From JAGLTN01 sp023135255 (GTDB lineage: Bacteria > Planctomycetota > Phycisphaerae > Sedimentisphaerales > Anaerobacaceae): DNA of 17,728 nt. The notes beneath the pieces are model-generated. The model ran no database searches. It was not told where the DNA came from and was given only the letters and a program-made list of their open reading frames with translations. The DNA lies in the NCBI GenBank assembly GCA_030639495.1, contig DAOWCP010000050.1, forward strand, positions 1 through 17,728, written 5' to 3'. This document shows, piece after piece, positions 6,444 through 14,250 of this stretch. The translations under genes and the position numbers were made by a program. Each line of letters opens with the position of its first letter. Position 1 is the stretch's first letter.

Positions 6444-8920
6444 TTACTGACTTTGCCTTTATATTTGCCAGCTTTTAGTTTGAATTCGAGGAATCTGCCA
6501 ACAGCTTTGGCGTCTATCTTTTTGTTGTTTATCTTTACTTTAGAATTGTCAGCCAGTTTAGGCAGTCTTACTATCGCAGCTGCGCCCTGGGGGATTTCGA
6601 AAGAGAATTCAAGTTTAGTGTCAGATGTCTTTTTCCATTCGACCGGTACAGGGCCAAGCTCTGTTAGTCCTATGCCTTTAACGTATTTCAAGTCGCCCAG
6701 TCTTGGTTCGATCAGAATTTGTTTTTCCCATATCGGTTCTGGCTTGCGAACACCAAGCACATAGGCTGGCAAAGTATATGCAGGGACTAAGCCGAATGGA
6801 TGGCAGAGGTAGCCTTGAGTTTCAAAACCTTCGGCTGCGGTACCGGGGCTTTTTCTTGAAACCATGCTGTTCCATCTTTTGCGGATTATGTTTAGGACTT
6901 CCAGGTCCATCCTGTCATTATTTAATTTATACAACTCATCAAACAAAAACAGATGTGTATAAGGGTTCATAAGTTCTTTGTAATGGGCTTTTAAATATTT
7001 TTTGACAGCCGGCAAATGCTCTTTAGAAACTACGCCTCTATTGAGAGCGATCAACGCAGCCTGGATCGTCGGGATAACTTTTTGACCGGGTTCGACCCAT
7101 TGTGTATTTCTTTCTGCTGGTCTTTCCGGGGCAACGAGCTTCAGCGTTGGCAGAGCGTTGTCTTTGATGTCATCCGGATAGTAGAGGGCTGAGTAGAAAG
7201 TTTGAGCTTTGTTATCCCAGAGATATTTATTGTACGCTTTTTTCAAACTCCGGGCTTGTCGTCTGTAGAATTTGCTCCGTTTGTCTTTGCCCATAACTTT
7301 TGCAAGATATGCTGAGTCTGCGAGTGCGCGATAAATAAAAGCATTTAAAGTCGCACCCTGGCAAACCTGATAGCGAAGCGGGTTGTCCAGATGGATAAGG
7401 AAATCTCTGGCGGTTATAAGCCCGCATTTATTTTTCCTGTCGAGGAACCATTTCATCTGCCCTTCTAATGCGAGCCAGGCTTCTTCGAGGAAATCCATAT
7501 CCGCGGTGTTGTCGTAATATTGCCTTAGGCCATAAACCCACAGGCAGCTGTAATCTTCGATGTACCAGTGCAGATCCCAGCGGTCGGAGGGGTGATGAGC
7601 TTTTAGTTTGCCGTCTGGTTGCTGACTTTCGATGGTATGTCTCAGCATGTTTCGCATTACTCTTGAATCGCTATAGACGATGTCACCGTCTTTGTCGCCC
7701 GGGCCTGAGATGACTTTTCTGCTTGCTGGGTACTGTATCATTCCAACATCGCCCATCCATTCTGCTCGTTCTGCTGAGTCGACGTAACCATCTTCAGTGA
7801 GGACAGCTGTCGAATAGCTTGTCATTTCCCATGTCTTATTTAAGAATTCATCGTTACATTGGAACTGTGCAACCTTTATGTTGGGGTAGAGTCTGCTTGT
7901 GAATTTAATTGACTTGAGTGTGATATCCGCATTTTGGACTTTCATATTTAGATATCTAAAGCCGAAAGTGTCGGTCGACATGTAAGACTGTGAGCCTTGC
8001 CTTGCTTCGTAGATATTGTTGCAGTTATAGTTAATAATTGTTTTGCCGTCGATAAAGTCCTGACATGGTTTGAAGACGATTCTTGCATTTTCGTCAGCGT
8101 CAAAATCGAGCTGCCAGTAGGTCAAGCTTAGTTTGCCTACATCAATAATGACTTCGGTGTTTGCTTTGATCGTTAGTGGCAGATTGGCGGGCAAAGGCTT
8201 TGCTGATTTGTCGACGTTGCCGTCGTGTGTCATTTGGAGAATCGTTCCGCTGCCCATGTCTGTTTCTGCGAGAAGTGGAATTGCTCTTGGTTTTAGCGGC
8301 CCCCACATTTTGCCGTCAATTTTTACTGGTTTGGCCCATGACTGATCGTCGAAATCAGGACTTGTCCAGCCGAAGTCTTTTGATTTAGCGTTTACCTTAT
8401 CGAGAATGCACGACCATGTCCAGTGGTCGCGGATCATTTGAGATGGGACTTTATCGCTGTAAAGCCAGTTTTGGTCGGTGTAAATCTCAAGGCCGTCAAT
8501 CTTAATCAAAGCTGTTAATCCCGGTGTGTGTTTCATTATTTTCAGGCTGCCTATTACATTTGCCTGCACTAAAATCGCTACTGTGTTGCTGCCCTTTTTG
8601 AGAGCTTCGGCAATATTAATACTGTCATATTGAGGGCCTTTCGGGTCAAATCTGCATGGGCCTCTTTCGATATATTCGCCATTTACCCAAAGCAGATACC
8701 TGCTGTCTGCGAAAATATGTATCTTTGCATTTTTTGGATTTTCAGCCAGATCAAATTGCCTGCGAAAGCCGACGGAAACTGTTTTTCTTATGTTGTCTTT
8801 GCTGATGTTTGCCCAGATCATTGAACCTTGAAGCTTCTTATCGATGTCACTTTGACAATATGCCAATGATGATATTGTCATGATCAGTAGTGTTACAATT
8901 AAAAAGTATTTCATTTTCAT
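6440..8920 (-). CDS. Secreted GH78-type (alpha-L-rhamnosidase-like) glycoside hydrolase, downstream paralog
   Basis: The 826-residue protein begins with a signal peptide ending near SLAYCQS (18-24). An N-terminal beta-sandwich region (about 30-240) holds the DSRYLLWVNGEYI segment and DFDDQSW (189-195), as in rhamnosidase N domains. An (alpha/alpha)6 barrel follows, with the acidic cluster DSAERAEWMGD (381-391) aligned to the GH78 motif that carries the general acid. AAEGFE (Glu697) and CHPFG (706-710) sit where the base and a conserved His are expected, and a C-terminal beta domain starts near ILIEPRLGDL (735-744). GH78 enzymes invert terminal alpha-L-rhamnosides, but this subgroup is divergent and the sugar is inferred. 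The start overlaps the previous gene's stop as ATGA, with AAGGAG nine bases upstream. It is clearly paralogous to its neighbour: 21 of 26 residues are identical across HIFADSR..RFDP. Confidence 0.82.
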   Translation of the reverse strand: MKMKYFLIVTLLIMTISSLAYCQSDIDKKLQGSMIWANISKDNIRKTVSVGFRRQFDLAENPKNAKIHIFADSRYLLWVNGEYIERGPCRFDPKGPQYDSINIAEALKKGSNTVAILVQANVIGSLKIMKHTPGLTALIKIDGLEIYTDQNWLYSDKVPSQMIRDHWTWSCILDKVNAKSKDFGWTSPDFDDQSWAKPVKIDGKMWGPLKPRAIPLLAETDMGSGTILQMTHDGNVDKSAKPLPANLPLTIKANTEVIIDVGKLSLTYWQLDFDADENARIVFKPCQDFIDGKTIINYNCNNIYEARQGSQSYMSTDTFGFRYLNMKVQNADITLKSIKFTSRLYPNIKVAQFQCNDEFLNKTWEMTSYSTAVLTEDGYVDSAERAEWMGDVGMIQYPASRKVISGPGDKDGDIVYSDSRVMRNMLRHTIESQQPDGKLKAHHPSDRWDLHWYIEDYSCLWVYGLRQYYDNTADMDFLEEAWLALEGQMKWFLDRKNKCGLITARDFLIHLDNPLRYQVCQGATLNAFIYRALADSAYLAKVMGKDKRSKFYRRQARSLKKAYNKYLWDNKAQTFYSALYYPDDIKDNALPTLKLVAPERPAERNTQWVEPGQKVIPTIQAALIALNRGVVSKEHLPAVKKYLKAHYKELMNPYTHLFLFDELYKLNNDRMDLEVLNIIRKRWNSMVSRKSPGTAAEGFETQGYLCHPFGLVPAYTLPAYVLGVRKPEPIWEKQILIEPRLGDLKYVKGIGLTELGPVPVEWKKTSDTKLEFSFEIPQGAAAIVRLPKLADNSKVKINNKKIDAKAVGRFLEFKLKAGKYKGKVSN

Positions 8921-11418
8921 TTGGTGTTGCTCCTTATTTTACCCTTGTATTTACCGGCTTTTAGCTTTAGTTCGAAAAATCTTCCGATTGACTTAGCTTT
9001 TATTTTTTTACCATTCATAATAATCTGAGAATTTTTGCCTGTCTTGGGTAGGTGTACTATAGCGGCGATATTTTCAGGTATTTCAAAAGCAAAGTCCAAG
9101 CTGCCGTTTTCATTTTTGGTCCATTCGACCGGCACAGGGCCAAGCTCTGTTAATCCTATGCCTTTGACATGTTTTAAGTCACCAAGTCTTGGTTCGATCA
9201 GTATTGTATTTTTCCAGATCGGCTGGGGTTTGCGTACTCCGAGTATATAATCGCCGAGAGCCAATCCCGCACTCATGCCGAAAGCATGACATTGGTAGCC
9301 ATTAAGCTCAAAACCTTCGCCTATTGTTCCGGGGACTTCGTTATATGCCTGTTTGTGCCAGCGTTTGCGGATGGTTTCCACCATCGCCTTATCCAGCTGA
9401 TCGGTATTGATCTCATACATCACTTTGAACAAGAACAAATGAGTGAAAGGATTTTGCAGTTTATCGTAATTTTCAATAAGATATTTTCTTGCATCTTCAA
9501 GGTTATCATCTGAGACGATGTTTCTGTGAAGAGCCATCAGCATTGCTGGAACTGTTGGCTCGGTCATCTCGCCTGGATTCATCCATTGGGTATTTCTTTG
9601 CGCAGGAGCTTGTATTTTTACAAGTTTCAAATCAGAAATTTTGGCTTTTTTAACATTTTCAGGGAAGTAAACCGCTGATCTGAATGTTTTTGCTTTTTCG
9701 TCCCAGAGATATTTATTAAATGCCCGCTTTAAATCCTTAGCTTCTTTTTCGTATTCTCTTGCAAGTTGTTTTTTGCCTGATTGTTCAGCAAGATAAGCTG
9801 CGTCTTTTATATATCCGTAAATGAAAGCGTTGAGTGTTGCTCCCTGGCAGGTTTGATATCTCATCGGGTTATCGAGGTGTATGAGGAAGTCTCTTGCTGT
9901 AATCAAGCCACTGTTGTTTTTGTGGTTTAGATACCACCGAAGCTGACCGGTTACTGCGGGCCAGACTTCTTCGACGAAATCAATGTCACCTGTATTGTTA
10001 TAATACATTCGCAACAGTTCCATCCACAAACAGCTTTCATCTTCGATATACCAGTGGAGGTCCCAGCGGTTGGAGGGGTGATGTGCTTTTAATCTGCCAT
10101 CAGGCTGAAGACTTTGTGCGATATGTCTGATCATATTTTTTATCAGCCTGGGGTCACAATAGATATTTTTGCCGTCAGCGCCTTCTGTGCTGCTGCATGT
10201 TCTTGTGATATCATATTGGACGCGACCGTCGCCGACCCATTCGCTGCGTTCAGCCGAATCTACATAACCATCTTCACTAAGAGTTATTGACGTTTCAGTT
10301 ATCTTATCCCAGAGCTTGTTGAGCATGGGTATTTCACATTGGAACTTGGCAATAATTTTAGTTGGGTATTGTCTGCTTGTAAATTTTATGTTGTGTATTT
10401 TGATTTTGCCCTTGGGCAGTATGAGCTTGAAGTAGCGATAACCATAGGTGTCGGTACTCATATAGTTCTGTCGGCCTTGCTTTGCTTTATAGCTGCAATT
10501 GATATATTCTAACGATGTTTTGCCGTCAGCATATTTTTGACAGGTTAATACATTGAAGCTTGTACCTTTGTCGGTCTCAAAATCGATGTCCCAATATGCG
10601 AGCTTTAATATTCCCATATCAATTATAATTTCTGCCGGCCCTGTAAGCTCTATCGGCAAATTATCAGCTAAAGGCTTTTCCGTTTTGCTTTCGTTGCCTT
10701 GAGTTTTTACATAAACAATTTTAGCGTTTTCAAGATTTGTTTCACGAAGCAAAGGCAAGGTTCTCGGATAGAACTTTCCCCACATGTCACCATCGATCTT
10801 TACCGCGTGCTTCCAGTTCGAGTCGTCAAATTCGGGTTTTATCCAGTCGTCCTGCTCATTTGAGGCATCTATTTTGTCCATGATGCCGCTCCACCATGAA
10901 TTTACCTTAGCAAATCTGTTAGAAGTGCTGTATTTCCAACTTGAATTAGTGCTGGTGACCCATAAGTGGTTGCAGAAGTCGATTGAGACCTCAAGCTTTA
11001 CACTTAAACCAGGGTGGTGCTGCATCATCTTCATGGTGTTTTGGACGTTAGTTTGAACAAGTATTGCTATTGTGTTTTTTCCTCTCTTTAGGAACTTGCT
11101 GACATCCAATGTGTCGTATTCAGGTCTTTGCGGATCAAATCTACAAGGGCCTCGATCTACATATTGGCCATTTATCCAAAGTATGTATCTGCTGTCAGCA
11201 AAAATATGTGCCTTTGCAAAATTGATTTTTTCATGGGTGACATAAAAAACTTTTCTAAAAGCAAAGCCCTGCGTCATTTCATCTAATGGTTGGATCCATA
11301 TCATAGAGTTCTGCAATTGTTTTGAGACATTGCCATAGTAACCTTCATATCTGGCAGATGCACTTATTGATAGGATTAAAATCAACAGTGCTGCGGTCAG
11401 ATAACATCTTCTAAACAT
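8917..11418 (-). CDS. Secreted GH78-type (alpha-L-rhamnosidase-like) glycoside hydrolase, upstream paralog
   Basis: The 833-residue protein has a clean signal peptide with an SASA-type cleavage site near residue 22. Its domain order matches the downstream paralog: beta-sandwich N region with DSRYILWINGQYV (75-87) and EFDDSNW (196-202), (alpha/alpha)6 barrel with DSAERSEWVGD (387-397), GEGFE (Glu701) and CHAFG (710-714), and C-terminal beta domain from ILIEPRLGDL (739-748). The putative catalytic acids are intact, so both copies should be active. Export suggests periplasmic or extracellular action on rhamnose-containing or similar polysaccharides, which is inferred. The start lies inside the 3' end of the hpt gene (22-base overlap), and AGGAG sits seven bases upstream within hpt codons, so translation is probably coupled. 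Differences from the paralog concentrate in the N-terminal third, consistent with duplication followed by specificity change. Confidence 0.82.
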   Translation of the reverse strand: MFRRCYLTAALLILILSISASARYEGYYGNVSKQLQNSMIWIQPLDEMTQGFAFRKVFYVTHEKINFAKAHIFADSRYILWINGQYVDRGPCRFDPQRPEYDTLDVSKFLKRGKNTIAILVQTNVQNTMKMMQHHPGLSVKLEVSIDFCNHLWVTSTNSSWKYSTSNRFAKVNSWWSGIMDKIDASNEQDDWIKPEFDDSNWKHAVKIDGDMWGKFYPRTLPLLRETNLENAKIVYVKTQGNESKTEKPLADNLPIELTGPAEIIIDMGILKLAYWDIDFETDKGTSFNVLTCQKYADGKTSLEYINCSYKAKQGRQNYMSTDTYGYRYFKLILPKGKIKIHNIKFTSRQYPTKIIAKFQCEIPMLNKLWDKITETSITLSEDGYVDSAERSEWVGDGRVQYDITRTCSSTEGADGKNIYCDPRLIKNMIRHIAQSLQPDGRLKAHHPSNRWDLHWYIEDESCLWMELLRMYYNNTGDIDFVEEVWPAVTGQLRWYLNHKNNSGLITARDFLIHLDNPMRYQTCQGATLNAFIYGYIKDAAYLAEQSGKKQLAREYEKEAKDLKRAFNKYLWDEKAKTFRSAVYFPENVKKAKISDLKLVKIQAPAQRNTQWMNPGEMTEPTVPAMLMALHRNIVSDDNLEDARKYLIENYDKLQNPFTHLFLFKVMYEINTDQLDKAMVETIRKRWHKQAYNEVPGTIGEGFELNGYQCHAFGMSAGLALGDYILGVRKPQPIWKNTILIEPRLGDLKHVKGIGLTELGPVPVEWTKNENGSLDFAFEIPENIAAIVHLPKTGKNSQIIMNGKKIKAKSIGRFFELKLKAGKYKGKIRSNTK

Positions 11419-11981
11419 GGCAGTTCTCCTGAATGAATAACATCTTTTTTAATGCTCGCTATGAAAGGTAGTTCCCGATACATCTGTTTATAATCAAGGC
11501 CATATCCGACGATAAATTCATCGGGGACATTCAGCCCGACAAAATCAACATTGATTTGTTCTTTATGTTCGATTTGTTTTTCAAGAAACACACAGGTTTT
11601 TACATCAGCGGGGCCTTTTTCTTTAAATAATTCAGTAACCGTTTTTAATGTCAGACCGCTGTCATAAATATCATCGATAATAAGTATTTCTTTTCCTGTC
11701 AGGTTCTCTTTTATATCCGGGCTGATAGTTACCCGGCCTGTGGATTCCGTGCCGCCTTGATAGCTATTGGCACGAATGTAGCAAACCTGGAATTTTTCAT
11801 CGTCATCGATCTGCCGGAAAAGATCATCAGCAAACCATTTGGCACCCATCAGCATAACAACTGCTAATACTTTCTCGCTGTTCGCATAAGTTTTTTTAAC
11901 TTTCCAGGCTATATCTTTTACAGAAGAGACGATTTGTTGCTGTGATACTACTATTTCATTGAAGATATCATGTTTTGCCAT
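11397..11981 (-). CDS. hpt: Hypoxanthine(-guanine) phosphoribosyltransferase
   Basis: This 194-residue type I phosphoribosyltransferase converts hypoxanthine or guanine plus PRPP to IMP or GMP in purine salvage. The PRPP-binding loop is ILIIDDIYDSGLTL (about 99-112). The upstream MLMGAKWFADDL (43-54) matches the hpt N-terminal substrate loop, and the flexible-loop region SYQGGTESTGRV follows. The purine-binding end has FVGLNVPDEFIVGYGLDY, where hpt enzymes carry a VPD/FVVGYGLDY motif. It is presumably cytoplasmic. The start ATG has GAGG seven bases upstream. About ten C-terminal residues after the usual end are encoded by DNA that also holds the ribosome site and start of the next gene. It is first in an operon with two secreted glycosidases, an odd pairing for a nucleotide-salvage gene. 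Confidence 0.93.
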   Translation of the reverse strand: MAKHDIFNEIVVSQQQIVSSVKDIAWKVKKTYANSEKVLAVVMLMGAKWFADDLFRQIDDDEKFQVCYIRANSYQGGTESTGRVTISPDIKENLTGKEILIIDDIYDSGLTLKTVTELFKEKGPADVKTCVFLEKQIEHKEQINVDFVGLNVPDEFIVGYGLDYKQMYRELPFIASIKKDVIHSGELPCLEDVI

Positions 11982-12328
11982 GAGTAAACCTCATTAAATA
12001 CTATCGTACTCTTTATACTGATCACAATTGGATTTTACCGTTTATCCGCGGGTAAATAACTTAAAAATAAGAAGTTACGGATTTATTCGCGGGCATTTAC
12101 TACCCTTAAGGGTATAAACCAATTTCATTTCGTATATGTTTAGCAGATTTTAACAGAAAAGCAATGATTCAGTGGGATTCAACGTAGTGGGACTTATCGG
12201 ACCTGCTGTTAAAAACTTTGCTGTTTATAGCTTAAGCGGCAGTAATTTGTGTTTTAAATGTTAAATACAGCCGGTTTTATGCCGAACAGTCTGCTGGATT
12301 AAGTTAGATTGAATTCAAGGATATAAAA
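11982..12328. promoter_or_regulatory. Divergent control region between hpt and the HTH-receiver gene
   Basis: There is no gene in these 347 bases. The region contains a perfect 14-bp palindrome, TACCCTTAAGGGTA (12101-12114). It also has two related motifs, TTTATCCGCGGGTAAA (12041-12056) and TTTATTCGCGGGCATTTA (12082-12099), starting 41 bases apart. A 9-bp inverted repeat TTTTAACAG / CTGTTAAAA (12148-12156 and 12206-12214) and a direct repeat AGTGGGA (12171 and 12186) follow. No -35/-10 pair close to consensus could be assigned to either gene. The palindrome and repeats look like protein-binding sites; which factor binds is unknown. Confidence 0.45.
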
Positions 12329-12907
12329 ATGGCAAAAGGTAAAAATGTATTAACGACCGGCGATGTAGCGAGGATATGCAGCGTAGCTCCAAGAACCGTT
12401 TCAAAATGGTTCGATAGTGGTCAGCTGAAAGGCTATCGCATACCCGGCAGCAAAGACCGCAGAATACCAGTTAGTGAACTCGTTCGTTTTATGAAGTTAC
12501 ACAATATGCCGGCTACAATGTTTCCGGTTGATAAAATACGAGTTCTTATTGCTGACAGTAATTCACAGCTTTGTGAAACTTTAGCTAAGAGTCTAATGGA
12601 AAAAGCTGACTATGATGTTCAAACAGTATCGGGCAATTTTGAGACCGGCATAGCAGCACATAAATTTTCGCCCCATGTTCTTCTTGTAAGCTTATTTTCT
12701 AAAGATATCTCAGCAGTTGAGATATGCCGGACGGTTCGCGATGATGAGGATTTGCAGACGATAAAAGTTATTGCTATCGCTAATGATCTCAGTGACTGCG
12801 AAGCTGCTGCTTTGATTCAGCAAGGTTTTGACGGCTATATCTGTGATTCTGGTGATATTGACGAAGTAATCAAAAAGATAGAGGAAGCTGTCGCGATAAT
12901 ATACTAA
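12329..12907 (+). CDS. Excisionase/MerR-type HTH protein with degenerate receiver domain
   Basis: The 192-residue protein has an N-terminal helix-turn-helix (about 7-58; LTTGDVARICSVAPRTVSKWF then RRIPVSELVRF) of the HTH_17/excisionase kind, which binds DNA. The C-terminal part (70-190) has the secondary-structure pattern of a response-regulator receiver. Its phosphorylation site is not conserved: the third strand VLLVSL (117-122) has Ser121 where the aspartate belongs, the first strand keeps only one acid (Asp76), and the conserved lysine after strand 5 is Asp173 (GYICDSGD). Phosphorelay control is therefore unlikely, and ligand binding or dimerisation by the receiver fold is more plausible. 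I recall similar HTH-receiver proteins in planctomycetes. AAGGA lies seven bases before the ATG. No histidine kinase is nearby. Its targets are unknown, although the adjacent palindrome is a candidate site. Confidence 0.8.
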   Translation: MAKGKNVLTTGDVARICSVAPRTVSKWFDSGQLKGYRIPGSKDRRIPVSELVRFMKLHNMPATMFPVDKIRVLIADSNSQLCETLAKSLMEKADYDVQTVSGNFETGIAAHKFSPHVLLVSLFSKDISAVEICRTVRDDEDLQTIKVIAIANDLSDCEAAALIQQGFDGYICDSGDIDEVIKKIEEAVAIIY

Positions 12908-12931
12908 AGCATACTCTTTCATTTAATAAAT

Positions 12932-12960
12932 AAAGGCCTGTTTAGTCGCAGGCCTTTTTT
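12932..12960. terminator. Bidirectional intrinsic terminator
   Basis: AAAGGCCTG (12932-12940) pairs perfectly with CAGGCCTTT (12949-12957) across an 8-base loop, followed by a T run to 12960. The A-rich left side gives a U-poor tail for the - strand. It ends the HTH-receiver gene and abuts the stop of the opposing anti-sigma gene. Confidence 0.85.
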
Positions 12961-13498
12961 ATTTTTTCAGCAGCATTTCCGATTGCAATTTAATAAGTTC
13001 CTGGGCTGTTACAGTTTTCGATTTCATATCCCCGAATATTATCCGGTATTTGCCTTCGTTGGTTTTGAATTGCATCAATATTGCATCGCCGTCGCCGGGT
13101 TTAATAGTGTTGCCGTAATAGATAACATCTTCGCCTTGTTTGAGCAGTTGGTTATAATATTTTTCCATACCTGCATATTCATTGTTTTCAATGGCTTTAT
13201 GGCCTCCGGAGAGAAAATAATTAACAAGCAGTTTACTTTCCTGCACAAGCCCTAAATTGTCGGTGTTTTTGTCGCCCAAAAAGTTTACGCACAATATCAA
13301 AGTGATAATTATTGCCGCTGCTGCGGTGAGCTTGCTAATCCGCAGATCTATCATAATGTTGATAGTATCTTTACCCTTATGCGGTATTAGCTTATGTGGT
13401 ATCCTGTTTTTGATATCTTCGCTGAGGCCTTTTCTTACCGGCTCTGCTGTTACCTGGGTCAGATCAGAAAGTAATTTTTCAATATTTTTTTTACTCAT
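12959..13498 (-). CDS. Single-pass membrane protein, probable anti-sigma factor
   Basis: This 179-residue protein is encoded immediately after an ECF sigma factor and overlaps it by eight bases, the usual arrangement for an anti-sigma factor. The N-terminal 55 residues are charged and cytoplasmic, with an LLSDLTQVTAEPVRKGL segment that could bind sigma. A transmembrane helix spans about 57-74 (LTAAAAIIITLILCV), and about 100 residues follow on the outer side. The outer part is a small alpha/beta-looking domain with no motif I recognise. There is no zinc-binding HxxxCxxC motif of the ZAS class, so if it holds sigma inactive it does so through another fold. The role rests on position and topology. 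It ends against a terminator shared with the opposing gene. Confidence 0.6.
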   Translation of the reverse strand: MSKKNIEKLLSDLTQVTAEPVRKGLSEDIKNRIPHKLIPHKGKDTINIMIDLRISKLTAAAAIIITLILCVNFLGDKNTDNLGLVQESKLLVNYFLSGGHKAIENNEYAGMEKYYNQLLKQGEDVIYYGNTIKPGDGDAILMQFKTNEGKYRIIFGDMKSKTVTAQELIKLQSEMLLKK

Positions 13499-14039
13499 TG
13501 TTTTTCTCGTTTTTTATTTCTAACTGCTTTCGGAGTTTTCTCAATGCACGGCTGATCCTGCTCTTTACCGTCCCTTGTCCTGTACAAATTGCATCAGCAG
13601 TTTCAGCTATCGTCAGGTGCTGCATGTAGTGCAAAAGGACAACCTGTTTTAATTTCGTCGGCAGGTTATCTATTTCTTTTTTTAGTTGTAAAAGCAATTC
13701 CTTGTTCTCAACTTTTTCCCAGCTCTGGGAACTGCCATCTACTAATTCATCTTCTTCAAGAGAGGTATCTCTACGTTTTTTTCTTAGCTGGGTTCTTGCA
13801 GCATTCGTTGCGATCCTATAAAGCCAGGGTCTGAGCATTTTGTCGCTTCGAAGCTGCGCTATGTGTCGCCAAGCCTGAAAAAATACATCCTGCGTCAAGT
13901 CTTCACTGGCGGCACAACCAAAACCCATCCTTCTGATATAACGGTATATCTGTTCATAATACAAATCTACCAACTCAGCAGCAGCCAAGCGGTCTGCCGA
14001 TTTCAATCTGACAGCAAGCGAATCGGGTTGTTTATCCAA
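13491..14039 (-). CDS. ECF-type RNA polymerase sigma factor
   Basis: The 182-residue protein has only sigma regions 2 and 4, as expected for an extracytoplasmic-function sigma factor. Region 2 covers about 22-90, with DLTQDVFFQAW (47-57) for core and -10 contact and PWLYRIATNAARTQLRKKRR (71-90) for promoter melting. Region 4 covers about 124-172, with the helix-turn-helix HLTIAETADAICTGQGTVKSR (141-161) that reads the -35 element. The start is a TTG at 14039, supported by GGGAG six bases upstream; no earlier in-frame start fits that site. It is followed by a membrane protein that probably restrains it. An ECF-like promoter lies about 50-70 bases upstream, suggesting self-activation. The inducing signal is not evident. 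Confidence 0.92.
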   Translation of the reverse strand: MDKQPDSLAVRLKSADRLAAAELVDLYYEQIYRYIRRMGFGCAASEDLTQDVFFQAWRHIAQLRSDKMLRPWLYRIATNAARTQLRKKRRDTSLEEDELVDGSSQSWEKVENKELLLQLKKEIDNLPTKLKQVVLLHYMQHLTIAETADAICTGQGTVKSRISRALRKLRKQLEIKNEKNNE

Positions 14040-14086
14040 AGCACACTCCCTTTTGCAGATAATGCTTGCACCAATTCAAACGTATA

Positions 14087-14112
14087 GACGCAATTAACAG
14101 CCCTGCTGTTCC
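14087..14112 (-). promoter_or_regulatory. ECF-type promoter overlapping an inverted repeat, upstream of the sigma gene
   Basis: On the - strand GGAAC (14108-14112) is followed after 17 bases by CGTC (14087-14090), the classic ECF -35/-10 pattern. The perfect inverted repeat AACAGC-CCT-GCTGTT (14096-14110) covers the end of the -35 box and most of the spacer. Transcription would start near 14078-14080, leaving a leader of about 40 bases. Autoregulation is the likely meaning. Confidence 0.6.
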
Positions 14113-14250
14113 GTAAATTTTCGGTTTTTTTTCAAATATTTCCAAAGAATAGCCTTTTGAGACGAAAAAAGAAATAATCGCCAAGTTTAATTTTCTCCTG
14201 AAAAAGTGCAAAACGCTGATATTTCAGGATTATCAAAGCTGAAAATGCAG

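Noticed and set aside
14197..14228. CCTGAAA / TTTCAGG inverted repeat downstream of the TPR-like gene
   Set aside because: Seven-bp stem with an 18-base loop and no T run on the relevant strand, so not called a terminator.
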